Part shown: positions 53,794-62,368 of the stretch, piece by piece | Layout of the letters: the number at the start of each line of letters is the position of its first letter | How positions within the stretch are numbered: the stretch's first letter is position 1 | Assembly (NCBI RefSeq): GCF_002564105.1 | Contig: NZ_PDBX01000001.1 | Span: 5,270,001 to 5,334,000 of the forward strand | Source: Collimonas sp. PA-H2 | Lineage (GTDB): Bacteria > Pseudomonadota > Gammaproteobacteria > Burkholderiales > Burkholderiaceae_D | Length of the DNA: 64,000 nt | Direction of reading: 5' to 3' | Notes under the pieces: generated by a model | Databases searched by the model: none | What the model was told of the DNA's origin: nothing | Seen by the model: the letters and a program-made list of their open reading frames with translations, nothing else | Translations under genes and position numbers: made by a program

Positions 53794-54423
53794 ATGAGCC
53801 AACAATTAAGCGAAGACGGACTCGACCTGCTGTTTTTTAAAGCCCGCACTCATAATGCATGGCTGGATAAGCCAGTAAGCGACGATATTCTGCGTCGTCT
53901 TTACGACGTGATGAAATGGGGACCGACCAGCGCCAATTGTTCGCCGGCAAGGATTTTGTTCTTGCGGACAGCGGAAGCCAAGGAACGTCTGCGGCCTGCG
54001 TTGGCGCCTGGAAATGTGGATAAAACCATGGCGGCGCCGGTCACGGCCATCATTGGTTACGACGGAAAATTCTATGACCAGTTGCCAAAACTGTTCCCGC
54101 ATGCCGACGCACGTGCCTGGTTCGCTGATACGCCGGAACTCGCTGGCGTCACGGCGAGGCGTAACAGCTCCCTGCAGGGAGCGTATTTCATGCTGGCGGC
54201 GCGCGCCCTCGGATTGGATTGCGGACCGATGTCAGGATTCGACCAGGTGAAAGTGGATCACGAGTTTTTCCCGGATGCGAAATCGTCGAACTTCGAGTAT
54301 GAGTATTTTCCGGACAGTCACATCAAAACCAATTTTCTGTGCAATCTGGGTTACGGCGACCCGGACAAGCTGTTCCCGCGCAGCCCTCGCCTCGATTTCG
54401 ACGAGGCATGCAAATTACTTTGA
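53794..54423 (+). CDS. rutE: malonic semialdehyde reductase RutE-like nitroreductase
   Basis: 209 residues from ATG with GAGGTG upstream. '[45 protein letters not shown]' and '[16 protein letters not shown]' are characteristic of RutE/HadB nitroreductases that reduce malonic semialdehyde with FMN and NAD(P)H. The other rut genes are absent here, so the in vivo substrate may be another short aldehyde or enone. Confidence 0.88.
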   Translation: MSQQLSEDGLDLLFFKARTHNAWLDKPVSDDILRRLYDVMKWGPTSANCSPARILFLRTAEAKERLRPALAPGNVDKTMAAPVTAIIGYDGKFYDQLPKLFPHADARAWFADTPELAGVTARRNSSLQGAYFMLAARALGLDCGPMSGFDQVKVDHEFFPDAKSSNFEYEYFPDSHIKTNFLCNLGYGDPDKLFPRSPRLDFDEACKLL

Positions 54424-54474
54424 TTGACATGCCGTAGTTTGCGCTCCAGGCCGGCGCCCGCGCCCAGCACTTAA

Positions 54475-54517
54475 GCGTGCGGGTGGCGTGACATTTACAC
54501 GCCCCGCACCCGCGTGC
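54475..54517 (+). terminator. strong GC hairpin after rutE-like gene
   Basis: Arms GCGTGCGGGTGGCGTG and CACGCCCCGCACCCGC pair almost throughout around a 7-base loop. No T tract follows, so termination may be weak or bidirectional. Confidence 0.5.
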
Positions 54518-54579
54518 TTCCGCATAGCTGCGGCGTGATTCAGCTCAGGAGTTGCCTCCTGTTTGTACGACAGCGTGAA

Positions 54580-54951
54580 TCAGTGGCTATCATCAACCTC
54601 TCCGGATTTCAGCCATTTCAAAACTTCCTCCGGCACCCCTTTCCCATCGCTCATTTTTCGAGCGAAAGCGGCTACAAGATTCCGCTCGTCGACCTGTAAT
54701 TCGGAAACAGGAACCGCTTTCATCGATTGCGCGAGTGCTGTCTGCAACTCGTCATATTGCTCCACGCTGATTTTTGGCGCTAAAAATGCCAGCGCCTGGT
54801 CTCCGATCTTGTAACTAAGCGCCTTCTCTCCGAGTTCAATCGAACTCAGGTAAGCAGAGCTCACGGATAAGGATGCGGCCATATCTTTCAGAGCAAGGCC
54901 AAGCTCCAATCGAATCTTTCTTACGCATAATCCATACGGCGTTAATTTCAT
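54580..54951 (-). CDS. XRE-type helix-turn-helix protein
   Basis: 123 residues. HTH_3-like fold 'GLCVRKIRLELGLALKDMAASLSVSSAYLSSIELGEKAL', then a helical C-terminus. The ATG at 54951 has AGGA 8 bases upstream; an in-frame TTG lies six codons earlier. Orphan regulator, with no toxin or phage gene beside it. Confidence 0.82.
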   Translation of the reverse strand: MKLTPYGLCVRKIRLELGLALKDMAASLSVSSAYLSSIELGEKALSYKIGDQALAFLAPKISVEQYDELQTALAQSMKAVPVSELQVDERNLVAAFARKMSDGKGVPEEVLKWLKSGEVDDSH

Positions 54952-54969
54952 CTTTTTTTCCTGATTCAA

Positions 54970-55410
54970 CCGTTAATTAACTTTGATCCATTGACAAAGC
55001 AAAGTGGAAAGCCGGGCTATTTGCGAAAGTCCGGCTGGTTTTTGCTCATCGAATTCTTCTTATAGTCCCTGAAATTCAAGTGGAAAATCTACATAAGACC
55101 AGTCCCACATAACTAAGCCCACAAAGCAGAAATTTTATTCTACTGCATCTAAATACCGTTGTATGGCTGTCAAAAAGCACAGGAAAATGCGTTTCGCAAG
55201 GTGGCTCTGCAGATTGCATCTCGATCAACAAAACCGGGCAGAGTGCACCGCTTGCCGCACCGCATATCCATCGAAGCTGACGGCTGGATTCTGGAATCAT
55301 ACCCAAAAACAGAGGCTCAAACGTTAATAAACAGACAGACCTGTATATTTTACTAGTTATGATTTCCGCCGAATTACGCCAAATGTACGCCTGAACAAGA
55401 ACGAGTTTAA
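54970..55410. other. intergenic stretch
   Basis: No recognised gene. A hairpin AGCCGG...CCGGCT followed by GGTTTTT at 55010-55044 resembles a plus-strand terminator without an obvious gene in front. The remainder may be residue of the gene whose tail is the nitrilase fragment that follows. Confidence 0.35.
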
Positions 55411-55635
55411 TCAGACTCAAATACTTGCTATATCGCGGCTGCCTACGAGCGCGGACCGCATAATATCGGTACCAGCATGATGGTGGATCCATTGGGCGTC
55501 GCTGTGACGGGAGCAGAGGAAGCGCCGGCCTTGATTTTTGCCGATATCGATCCGGCGCGGATTGCCTATGCAAGAAGCGTATTGCCGGTTCTTGAAAACC
55601 GTGGCTTTGAGGCGCCACGGCGTCGGCAAGGCTAA
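55411..55635 (+). pseudogene. C-terminal remnant of a carbon-nitrogen hydrolase (nitrilase family)
   Basis: A 74-codon open stretch without start codon reading 'CYIAAAYERGPHNIGTSMMVDPLGVAV...PALIFADIDPARIAYARSVLPVLENRGF', the C-terminal end of nitrilase/omega-amidase-type enzymes. A TAA directly upstream and absence of the Glu-Lys-Cys catalytic region show that only the tail is left. Convergent with arsH. Confidence 0.65.
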
Positions 55636-55665
55636 CGTGTGAGAAAAGATCAGGCCTCGCTTCTC

Positions 55666-56388
55666 CTAAATCGATCTTTGATTTACCCGCTTGCTTAACT
55701 CCTCGGCGCATTCCCTGCGTTCGCTGTAACGATCCACCAGGAACGAAGAAACGTCACGGGTCAGCAAGGTAAATTTGAACAGTTCTTCCATCACGTCGAC
55801 CACGCGTTCATAGTAAGACGATGGCTTCATGCGCCCTGCTTCGTCGAACTCCAGAAACGCCTTGGCCACCGATGACTGGTTAGGGATGGTGATCATCCGC
55901 ATCCAGCGGCCCAGTATACGCATCTGGTTGACAGCATTGAACGACTGCGAGCCGCCGGATACTTCCATCACCGCCAGGGTTTTTCCCTGGGTCGGCCGCA
56001 CCGCGCCGATGGACAGCGGAATCCAGTCGATCTGCGCCTTCATGATGCCGGTCATGGCGCCGTGGCGCTCGGGCGAGGTCCACACCATGCCTTCGGCCCA
56101 TTGCGCCAGCTCCCTCAGTTCCAGGACCTTGGCATGGGTTTCCGGCTCGCCGTCCGGCAGCGGCAGGCCGCGCGGATCAAAGATCCTGACTTCGCCGCCC
56201 ATTGCCTCCAGCAGGCGCGCCGCTTCCCTGGTCAGCAGGCGGCTATAGGATTTTTCGCGCAAAGAGCCATACAACAGCAGGAAGCGCGGCGCATGGGTAG
56301 AACGTGCCACAGCGGAAAAATCGGCGGCGACCGGCGTATGGAAAAGCTCCATATCTATGTTTGGCAAATCAGACAGGTTTCTTGACAC
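55666..56388 (-). CDS. arsH: ArsH NADPH-dependent FMN reductase
   Basis: 240 residues from GTG at 56388, chosen because GGAGGG lies 6 bases before it; an ATG five codons upstream is the alternative. Flavodoxin-like '[25 protein letters not shown]', '[25 protein letters not shown]', '[24 protein letters not shown]': typical ArsH, which oxidises trivalent organoarsenicals. Overlaps the arsC end by 20 bases; last gene of the ars operon. Confidence 0.93.
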   Translation of the reverse strand: MSRNLSDLPNIDMELFHTPVAADFSAVARSTHAPRFLLLYGSLREKSYSRLLTREAARLLEAMGGEVRIFDPRGLPLPDGEPETHAKVLELRELAQWAEGMVWTSPERHGAMTGIMKAQIDWIPLSIGAVRPTQGKTLAVMEVSGGSQSFNAVNQMRILGRWMRMITIPNQSSVAKAFLEFDEAGRMKPSSYYERVVDVMEELFKFTLLTRDVSSFLVDRYSERRECAEELSKRVNQRSI

Positions 56389-56800
56389 GTTGTCCCTCCG
56401 CATCGACCACTACTTCACCGTCTTCTTTGGTAAACGCCGCCTTTTGCGGCAACGGCAGGATATCCAGCACCAGCTCTGACGGACGGCACAGGCGTGTGCC
56501 CTTGGGTGTGACGACAAATGGCCGGTTGATCAGGATAGGATGGGCCAGCATGGCGTCCAGCAATTGCGTATCGCTCAGGTCCGGGGCATCCAGGCCGAGT
56601 TCAGCGTATGGGCTTTCCTTTTGCCGGATCGCGTCGCGTACCGAGAGCCCGGCATCCGCAATCAGCCTGATCAGCGCGGCCAGCGACGGCGGCTGCTTCA
56701 GGTATTCGATGACTTCGGGCTCGATGCCGGTATTGCGTATGAGCGCCAGCGTATTGCGGGAAGTTCCGCATTCTGGATTGTGGTAAATCGTAATGTTCAT
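56369..56800 (-). CDS. arsC: arsenate reductase, glutaredoxin-coupled
   Basis: 143 residues: active-site Cys in '[17 protein letters not shown]', and '[20 protein letters not shown]' with the substrate Arg residues of the ArsC/Spx fold. The ATG at 56800 begins the conserved strand. It reduces arsenate to arsenite, which Acr3 exports. Confidence 0.95.
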   Translation of the reverse strand: MNITIYHNPECGTSRNTLALIRNTGIEPEVIEYLKQPPSLAALIRLIADAGLSVRDAIRQKESPYAELGLDAPDLSDTQLLDAMLAHPILINRPFVVTPKGTRLCRPSELVLDILPLPQKAAFTKEDGEVVVDAEGQRVKKPV

Positions 56801-56851
56801 GCCTGCACTTTCCTTAAAATTTACGGGGCGACCGCCATCGTTGCACAAGGA

Positions 56852-57919
56852 TCAGCGCCCTTCATACCAGCCCTGGGTACGGTTCACGATCCCGACGATC
56901 AGCAGCATGACCGGTACCTCGATCAATACCCCGACCACGGTCGCCAGCGCGGCGCCGGACTTGAAGCCGAACAGGCTGATCGCCGCGGCCACTGCCAGTT
57001 CGAAGAAGTTGGAGGCGCCGATCAGCGCCGAGGGGCAAGCGATGGAATGCTTTTCTCCAACAATCTTATTCAACCAATAGGCCAGCGCGGAATTGAAAAA
57101 GACCTGTATCAGGATGGGAACCGCCAGCAATGCGATGACCAGCGGCTGTTCGATGATGGCATTGCCCTGGAAGGCGAACAGCAGGACCAAAGTCAGCAGC
57201 AGCGCGGAGATCGACCACGGCTGGATGCGCTCCATCAGCTTGTCAAAACTGGCTTGTCCGTGCCGCAGCAGGGATTTGCGCCAGACCTGGGCGATGATCA
57301 CGGGAACCACAATATATAAAACCACCGAGGTCAGCAGCGTCGCCCACGGTACGGCGATGCTAGACACACCCAGCAAGAGAGCCACCAGCGGCGCAAATGT
57401 GAACACCATGATCACATCGTTCATGGCGACCTGCGACAGCGTGAAGTACGGATCGCCGCCAGTGAGGCGGCTCCACACAAACACCATCGCCGTGCACGGC
57501 GCCGCAGCTAACAAGATCAGCCCGGCCACGTACGAGTCCAGCTGCCCGGCGGGCAGATACGGCGCGAACCAATGGCGGATGAACAGCCAGGCCAGCAGCG
57601 CCATCGAGAACGGTTTGACCGCCCAATTGATGAATAGTGTTACCCCAATGCCGCGGATATGGCCCCTGACCTGGTTCCATGCGGAGAAATCGATCTTGAG
57701 CAGCATCGGAATGATCATCACCCAGATCAGGACGCCGACCGGCAGGTTGACCTTGGCGATTTCCAGCGAGCCGATTACCTGCACGCCAGCAGGAAGCAGC
57801 TGCCCAAGCAGGATGCCGGCGACGATGCAGAGCGCCACCCAGACAGTCAGGTAGCGCTCGAAGAAATTCATGGGCACGCCCGGGGCGCGCCTGCCGGCGA
57901 CTTCATATTGAATCGACAT
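56852..57919 (-). CDS. acr3: Acr3-type arsenite efflux permease
   Basis: 355 residues from ATG at 57919; about ten transmembrane segments. Conserved 'LAAAPCTAMVFVWSRLTGGDPYFTLSQVAMNDVIMVF' with the essential Cys, and 'GASNFFELAVAAAISLFG'. It is an arsenite/H+ antiporter in the inner membrane, between arsR and arsC on the same strand. Confidence 0.95.
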   Translation of the reverse strand: MSIQYEVAGRRAPGVPMNFFERYLTVWVALCIVAGILLGQLLPAGVQVIGSLEIAKVNLPVGVLIWVMIIPMLLKIDFSAWNQVRGHIRGIGVTLFINWAVKPFSMALLAWLFIRHWFAPYLPAGQLDSYVAGLILLAAAPCTAMVFVWSRLTGGDPYFTLSQVAMNDVIMVFTFAPLVALLLGVSSIAVPWATLLTSVVLYIVVPVIIAQVWRKSLLRHGQASFDKLMERIQPWSISALLLTLVLLFAFQGNAIIEQPLVIALLAVPILIQVFFNSALAYWLNKIVGEKHSIACPSALIGASNFFELAVAAAISLFGFKSGAALATVVGVLIEVPVMLLIVGIVNRTQGWYEGR

Positions 57920-57994
57920 AAGCGATCTCGGATGAAAACTCAACGGTGTCGATTTCGACAGCAATATCACCAGCGATATGGGCAGGCAGACGCA

Positions 57995-58342
57995 TCATGA
58001 GCATGATGTAGCGCCATCCGCGGGGATGCAGGCAGGGTTGCAGACTGGCGTGCAAGGGTTGCCGCCGCAGCAATTTTCAGTGAGGAATGCCAGCAGTGCA
58101 TTCATGGTGGTGAAGTTGGCGGAGTAAATCACGAACCGCCCTTCATTGCGCGACGCCACCATATCGGCATGCGACAGTTCCTTCATGTGGAACGATACAG
58201 AGGATGGCGAGATGCCGGTGATTTCCCCGATTTTTCCAGCGGGAAGACCGCCAGGACCGGCCTGCACCAGGGCGCGGAAGATGGCAAGGCGGGAATCCTG
58301 GGCAAGCGCCGCAAGGGCGGCAACGACTGATTTTGTTTTCAT
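57995..58342 (-). CDS. arsR: ArsR-family arsenic-responsive repressor
   Basis: 115 residues. Winged HTH 'LPAGKIGEITGISPSSVSFHMKELSHADMVASRNEGRFVIYSAN'. Instead of the ELCVCD box in the DNA-binding helix, the As-binding Cys lie in the C-terminus ('ENCCGGNPCTPVCNPAC'), as in the Acidithiobacillus/Corynebacterium type of ArsR. The start codon lies inside the operator palindrome and there is no ribosome site, so the message may be leaderless. Confidence 0.93.
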   Translation of the reverse strand: MKTKSVVAALAALAQDSRLAIFRALVQAGPGGLPAGKIGEITGISPSSVSFHMKELSHADMVASRNEGRFVIYSANFTTMNALLAFLTENCCGGNPCTPVCNPACIPADGATSCS

Positions 58343-58364
58343 ATTTCAATAATAATTGAAATAT
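58341..58364. promoter_or_regulatory. ArsR operator palindrome
   Basis: Perfect 10-bp arms ATATTTCAAT / ATTGAAATAT around AATA, overlapping the arsR start codon. It is the likely self-repression site for the ars operon. Confidence 0.8.
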
Positions 58365-58526
58365 TTAATAAATCAAGCAATTTATTCCCTCTTGATTTCC
58401 CCCGCAGCGCAGGAAAAGCCTCCCTCCCCCAGCCCACGGCTGGCGTGCCGGATCACCCGCGGCCGACGTCAAGCGAGCGGGCAACCCGGAAACCCAGATC
58501 GTCGATGGCAAATCGGCAGGCGAGGT

Positions 58527-59243
58527 TTATTGTTTTGAATTCGATATTACCTGCGCTGCTGTCGCTTTATGCAGGGCGGCGCGCGCCAGCAACCTGGTAG
58601 TGTCTAGCGTAGGCAACGGCGAATTACGGTCGTTGATAATCAGCGGTATCTCTGTGCAGCCAAGGATGACGCTGTCGCAGCCCTGCTCTTTCAGTCCGGC
58701 GATGACGCTTTGAAAGTAGGCCACGCTGTCTGCCTTGAAGATGCCATGCACCAGTTCGTCCATGATGATGCGGCCGATCTGCACGCGTTCAGCATGGCTG
58801 GGAAGCACGCAATCCAGGCCCTTGGCACTCAGAGCGTCCGGATACACCGCACTGTCGAGCAGCCAGCGCGTACCGGTGACGCCTACTTTCCTGAAACCAT
58901 GCACGACAGCGGCCTCGGCGGTCACTTCGGCAATATGCAGCCATGGCAACGGAGAGCGCGGCTGGACCAGGGCGAAGGCTTGGTGGATGGTGTTGTCCGG
59001 ACAGACCAAGAAGTCTGCGCCGGCCGCTGCCAGTTTTTCTGCGGACGACAGCATCAGGCTTGCCACGCCGTCGAGGTCGCCACGTTCCAGGCAATTCACG
59101 TATCCAGCCAGCGACGGTGTGTGCATCGATACTTCCGGGTGAGCATACGGACCCAGCGCCTGAGCGCCCTCTTCACAGATAGTCCGATAGCAGAGCGCTG
59201 CGCCCTCGGCGGAGCAGCCGACGATGCCGATATGTAAAGACAT
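58527..59243 (-). CDS. aspartate/glutamate racemase family protein
   Basis: 238 residues: 'IGIVGCSAEGAALCYRTI', first catalytic Cys in 'DFLVCPDNTIHQAF', second in 'SVILGCTEIPLIIND': the two-Cys Asp/Glu racemase fold (YgeA-like). PLP-independent amino-acid racemase in the cytosol. Single gene; substrate preference not evident. Confidence 0.9.
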   Translation of the reverse strand: MSLHIGIVGCSAEGAALCYRTICEEGAQALGPYAHPEVSMHTPSLAGYVNCLERGDLDGVASLMLSSAEKLAAAGADFLVCPDNTIHQAFALVQPRSPLPWLHIAEVTAEAAVVHGFRKVGVTGTRWLLDSAVYPDALSAKGLDCVLPSHAERVQIGRIIMDELVHGIFKADSVAYFQSVIAGLKEQGCDSVILGCTEIPLIINDRNSPLPTLDTTRLLARAALHKATAAQVISNSKQ

Positions 59244-59442
59244 GGATGAGCGCTTCCTTTTTTAGTGATTACGCAAGACGTGAATCTCAGCGAGGCCGCA
59301 AATTAGCCACAAAAGCTGTTCATTGAATGCCCCGCACGACATCTATTTTTGAAAAACTTGAGCCAAGTCAACGCCGCGTGGCCCTCAACAGCGGCACTCT
59401 GAATCGTCGTACATAAAATTATTCTACAACGATGGAGACCTC

Positions 59443-61020
59443 ATGATATTCAAATCAAAGCCGCTGCATGCGGCATTGCTTGCTGTATTTTCAATTCCAC
59501 CACTCATGTTCCCGAGCGCCGCCCTGGCCGATGCGGCCACCGATGCCCGCATCGAAGCATTGGAACAACAGGTGAAAATGCTGACGACAAAGCTCGAACA
59601 GGTAGTGGAAAGACCCGAGAAAAAAGAGGCGCACGAGGATGTGGTTTCGTCCATGCCGCAAGCGTTGAACGAGCGCGCCAGGAAATTCTTCGAGGCGATC
59701 AAGGACGTCGAATTTTACGGTAACCTGGATGTCTCGATCGACGGCAGCAGCAAGGGATTCAAGAGTTCCTATAACGATGTCGGCGGCGCCCGGGTGGTCT
59801 CGCCGGTCGGCCACAACGGCTGGCAGGCCGACCTCTCCACCAATCTCTCCTATGTCGGCATCCGCGGCAAGCACTCTGTCAGCGACACCCTGTCGCTGGT
59901 GTACCAGCTGGAAACGCAGATCGACATCACCGCCACCGCCGGTTCAGCCAACTCTACCAGTGCCCAGGACACCACGGTCAAAGGCGCGCTGACCTCGCGC
60001 AACAGCTATCTCGGCCTGGCCGACAGCAGGTGGGGTGCGCTCAAGCTCGGCAAAACCGATGCGCCGTATAAAACCTCCACCGCCCGCATGAATCCCTTCT
60101 CCGGCATGTGGGGCGACTACGCGGTCATCATGGGCAATACCGGCGGCGATAACCGGGTCGAATTCGGCACGCGCCTGGATCATGCGCTCTGGTACGAATC
60201 GCCCAAGTGGAAAGGCTGGAGTTTCAATGCGCTGATTTCGCCGGGCCAGAACCGCGGCTACGAAAATTCAATCCAGGCCAGCGGCGAATCCAGTTGCACC
60301 GGCGGCAACGTTCCCGGTAGCGGCGGCGGTCCTGTCGCTTGCAACGACGGCAGCTATGGTTCGGCCTACAGCGCCAACATCGCCTATGAAAATGGGCCGC
60401 TGTATGTGACCGGCGCGTATGAGCTGCATTCCAGGGTCAACCGTACCGGCGACGTCAGTGCGACGCCGCAGGCGCTGGCCAGTCCGACCGGACTGGATCA
60501 GAACGATGTCGGTAACGAGTATGCCTATAAAGTAGGCGTCCAGTACGCCTTCCCCACCAAAACCACCGTCAGCGCCATCTATGAGGTGATGCGCAGGAAT
60601 ATCCCGGCTTACCTGGCCGAGCAGAACGAGCGCTCGCGCAACGGCTACTGGCTGGCATTGACGCAAGAACTGACGCCGGACGACAGCCTGTCGCTAGGCT
60701 GGGCGCACGCCAACGCCACTCCCGGCGATCCGGGTCAGCACAATACCAGCGCCGCGGACGGCATCGGCACCAGCAATCCGGACAACGGCGCCAATATGTA
60801 CACCCTGGCTTACAAGCACAAGATCGACAAGCAAACCACCTGGTACGCCAACTATGCGGTGACCATGAATCGTCCCTTGGCGCACTATGACCTGGGCGCC
60901 GGAGGACGCGGCGTGACTACCGATTGCCACGATGGCCAGACGATCGCATCGGGCGCGCCCAACTGCTATGCCGGCGGGCGTGTGCAAGGCGTGTCGGCAG
61001 GCGTGAACTATAAGTTCTGA
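59443..61020 (+). CDS. trimeric outer-membrane porin
   Basis: 525 residues. Signal peptide (to 'AALADA'), a coiled-coil segment 'IEALEQQVKMLTTKLEQVV' as in beta-proteobacterial Omp38-type porins with N-terminal extensions, then a 16-strand porin pattern ('LTSRNSYLGLADSRWGALKLGKTDAPYKTSTARMNPF', the PEFG-like loop 3 region) ending with C-terminal Phe ('GVNYKF'). GGAG precedes the ATG. Longer than usual (about 370) because of the extension and long loops. Confidence 0.92.
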   Translation: MIFKSKPLHAALLAVFSIPPLMFPSAALADAATDARIEALEQQVKMLTTKLEQVVERPEKKEAHEDVVSSMPQALNERARKFFEAIKDVEFYGNLDVSIDGSSKGFKSSYNDVGGARVVSPVGHNGWQADLSTNLSYVGIRGKHSVSDTLSLVYQLETQIDITATAGSANSTSAQDTTVKGALTSRNSYLGLADSRWGALKLGKTDAPYKTSTARMNPFSGMWGDYAVIMGNTGGDNRVEFGTRLDHALWYESPKWKGWSFNALISPGQNRGYENSIQASGESSCTGGNVPGSGGGPVACNDGSYGSAYSANIAYENGPLYVTGAYELHSRVNRTGDVSATPQALASPTGLDQNDVGNEYAYKVGVQYAFPTKTTVSAIYEVMRRNIPAYLAEQNERSRNGYWLALTQELTPDDSLSLGWAHANATPGDPGQHNTSAADGIGTSNPDNGANMYTLAYKHKIDKQTTWYANYAVTMNRPLAHYDLGAGGRGVTTDCHDGQTIASGAPNCYAGGRVQGVSAGVNYKF

Positions 61021-61052
61021 TCCGAACCGCGTGGCCGGCTGGAAGCACTACG

Positions 61053-62279
61053 CTAGCGATGTAGCTCTTCCAATGCTGTTCTCAAGGCAAGTGCAATCCC
61101 CTTGGCCGCCTGCGAAATCTCGGCCAGCGACGGAAAACTCGGGGCGATGCGGATATGGCGGTCTTCCTCATCGCGGCCATAGGGGAAAGCAGCGCCGGCG
61201 GCGGTCAGCGTGATGCCGAGCTCTTTTGCCAGCGCAATAGTGCGTTTGGCGCAACCCGGCGGAGTAACGAGGTCGATGAAATATCCGCCTGCCGGCCGCG
61301 TCCACCTTACACCGTCAATAGCGCCAAGGTAGAGGTCGAATTGCGCCAGCACCGCGTCGAACTTCGGCTTCAGCAGTTGCCGGTGGCGCTCCATCAGCGC
61401 CTCGACATGCGCGCGGTCTTGCAGGAAGCGTACGTGGCGCAACTGGTTGATCTTGTCCGGACCTATGCTGCGCACCGATGTATTGCGCTGCCACCAGGCG
61501 ATGTTTGCCGCGGATGAGGCCAGCGCAGCCAGGCCGGAACCCGCCATGGTGATCTTGGAAGTCGAGGCAAACACGATGGCGCGCTCCGGGTTGCCGGCTT
61601 GCCGGCAGGCTGCCAGCACGTCGATGCTTGCAGTCTTCTGCTCGCCTAAGTGGTGCATCCGGTAGGCGTCGTCCCACATCAGCACGAAATCCGGCGCCGC
61701 TGTCTTCATGGCCGCCAGGCGCTGCACGACTTGTTCCGAATAGACGGCGCCGGAGGGATTGCTGTATTTTGGCACGCACCACATGCCTTTGATGGCGGGG
61801 TCGCTCGCCACCAGTTTTTCCACCAGTTCCATGTCCGGGCCATCGTCGTTCAAGGGCAGGTTGATCATCTTGATCCCGAGCGCTTCGCAGATCGAGAAAT
61901 GGCGGTCGTAGCCAGGCACCGGGCACAGGAAGCTGACCGGCTGCTGCCGGCTCCATGGCGCCTGGCCGGCGATGCCATATAGCATGCAGAACACGATGGT
62001 GTCGTGCATCAGGGCCAGGCTGGCGCTGCCGTCCACCACGATCTGGGCGGCAGGTATCTCCAGCAAGTCGGCAAACAAGGCGCGCGCCTCCGGCAGGCCG
62101 CTGGCAATGCCGTAGTTGCGCGTGTCTGTGCCGTCTGCCGCCAGGAATCCGTCCAGCTGCTGCAGCAGCACGTTGGAAAGATCCAGCTGTTCCGGTGCCG
62201 GCTTGCCGCGCGACATGTCAAGTTTGAGGGCTAGCTGCTGGAACGCTTCGAACTGCGCTGGAATATCTTGTGAAGTCAT
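61053..62279 (-). CDS. PLP-dependent aminotransferase class I/II
   Basis: 408 residues, aspartate-aminotransferase-type (PF12897-like): 'SRGKPAPEQLDLSN', 'VDGSASLALMHDTIVF', 'KGMWCVPKYSNPSGAVYS', 'MWDDAYRMHHL', and the PLP Lys in 'FASTSKITMAGSGLAAL'. It lies between the porin and gamma-glutamyltranspeptidase genes. Amino-group donor and acceptor unknown. Confidence 0.9.
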   Translation of the reverse strand: MTSQDIPAQFEAFQQLALKLDMSRGKPAPEQLDLSNVLLQQLDGFLAADGTDTRNYGIASGLPEARALFADLLEIPAAQIVVDGSASLALMHDTIVFCMLYGIAGQAPWSRQQPVSFLCPVPGYDRHFSICEALGIKMINLPLNDDGPDMELVEKLVASDPAIKGMWCVPKYSNPSGAVYSEQVVQRLAAMKTAAPDFVLMWDDAYRMHHLGEQKTASIDVLAACRQAGNPERAIVFASTSKITMAGSGLAALASSAANIAWWQRNTSVRSIGPDKINQLRHVRFLQDRAHVEALMERHRQLLKPKFDAVLAQFDLYLGAIDGVRWTRPAGGYFIDLVTPPGCAKRTIALAKELGITLTAAGAAFPYGRDEEDRHIRIAPSFPSLAEISQAAKGIALALRTALEELHR

Positions 62280-62368
62280 TGGTTTTCCCGATTGAATGCG
62301 AATAACAGAACTATCTTTGGTCCGGGCGGCGCACCCACCGCGCCGGACCGGCTTGCATACTATTTAAT

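Noticed and set aside
55076..55711. Minus-strand open frame of about 210 codons before arsH
   Set aside because: The nitrilase-like protein signal is on the opposite strand in the same stretch; this frame has Arg/Pro/Ser-rich shadow composition.
62319..62349. Hairpin GGTCCGG...CCGGACC between the aminotransferase and ggt genes
   Set aside because: No T tract on either strand; it may only be a stabilising hairpin, so not called a terminator.
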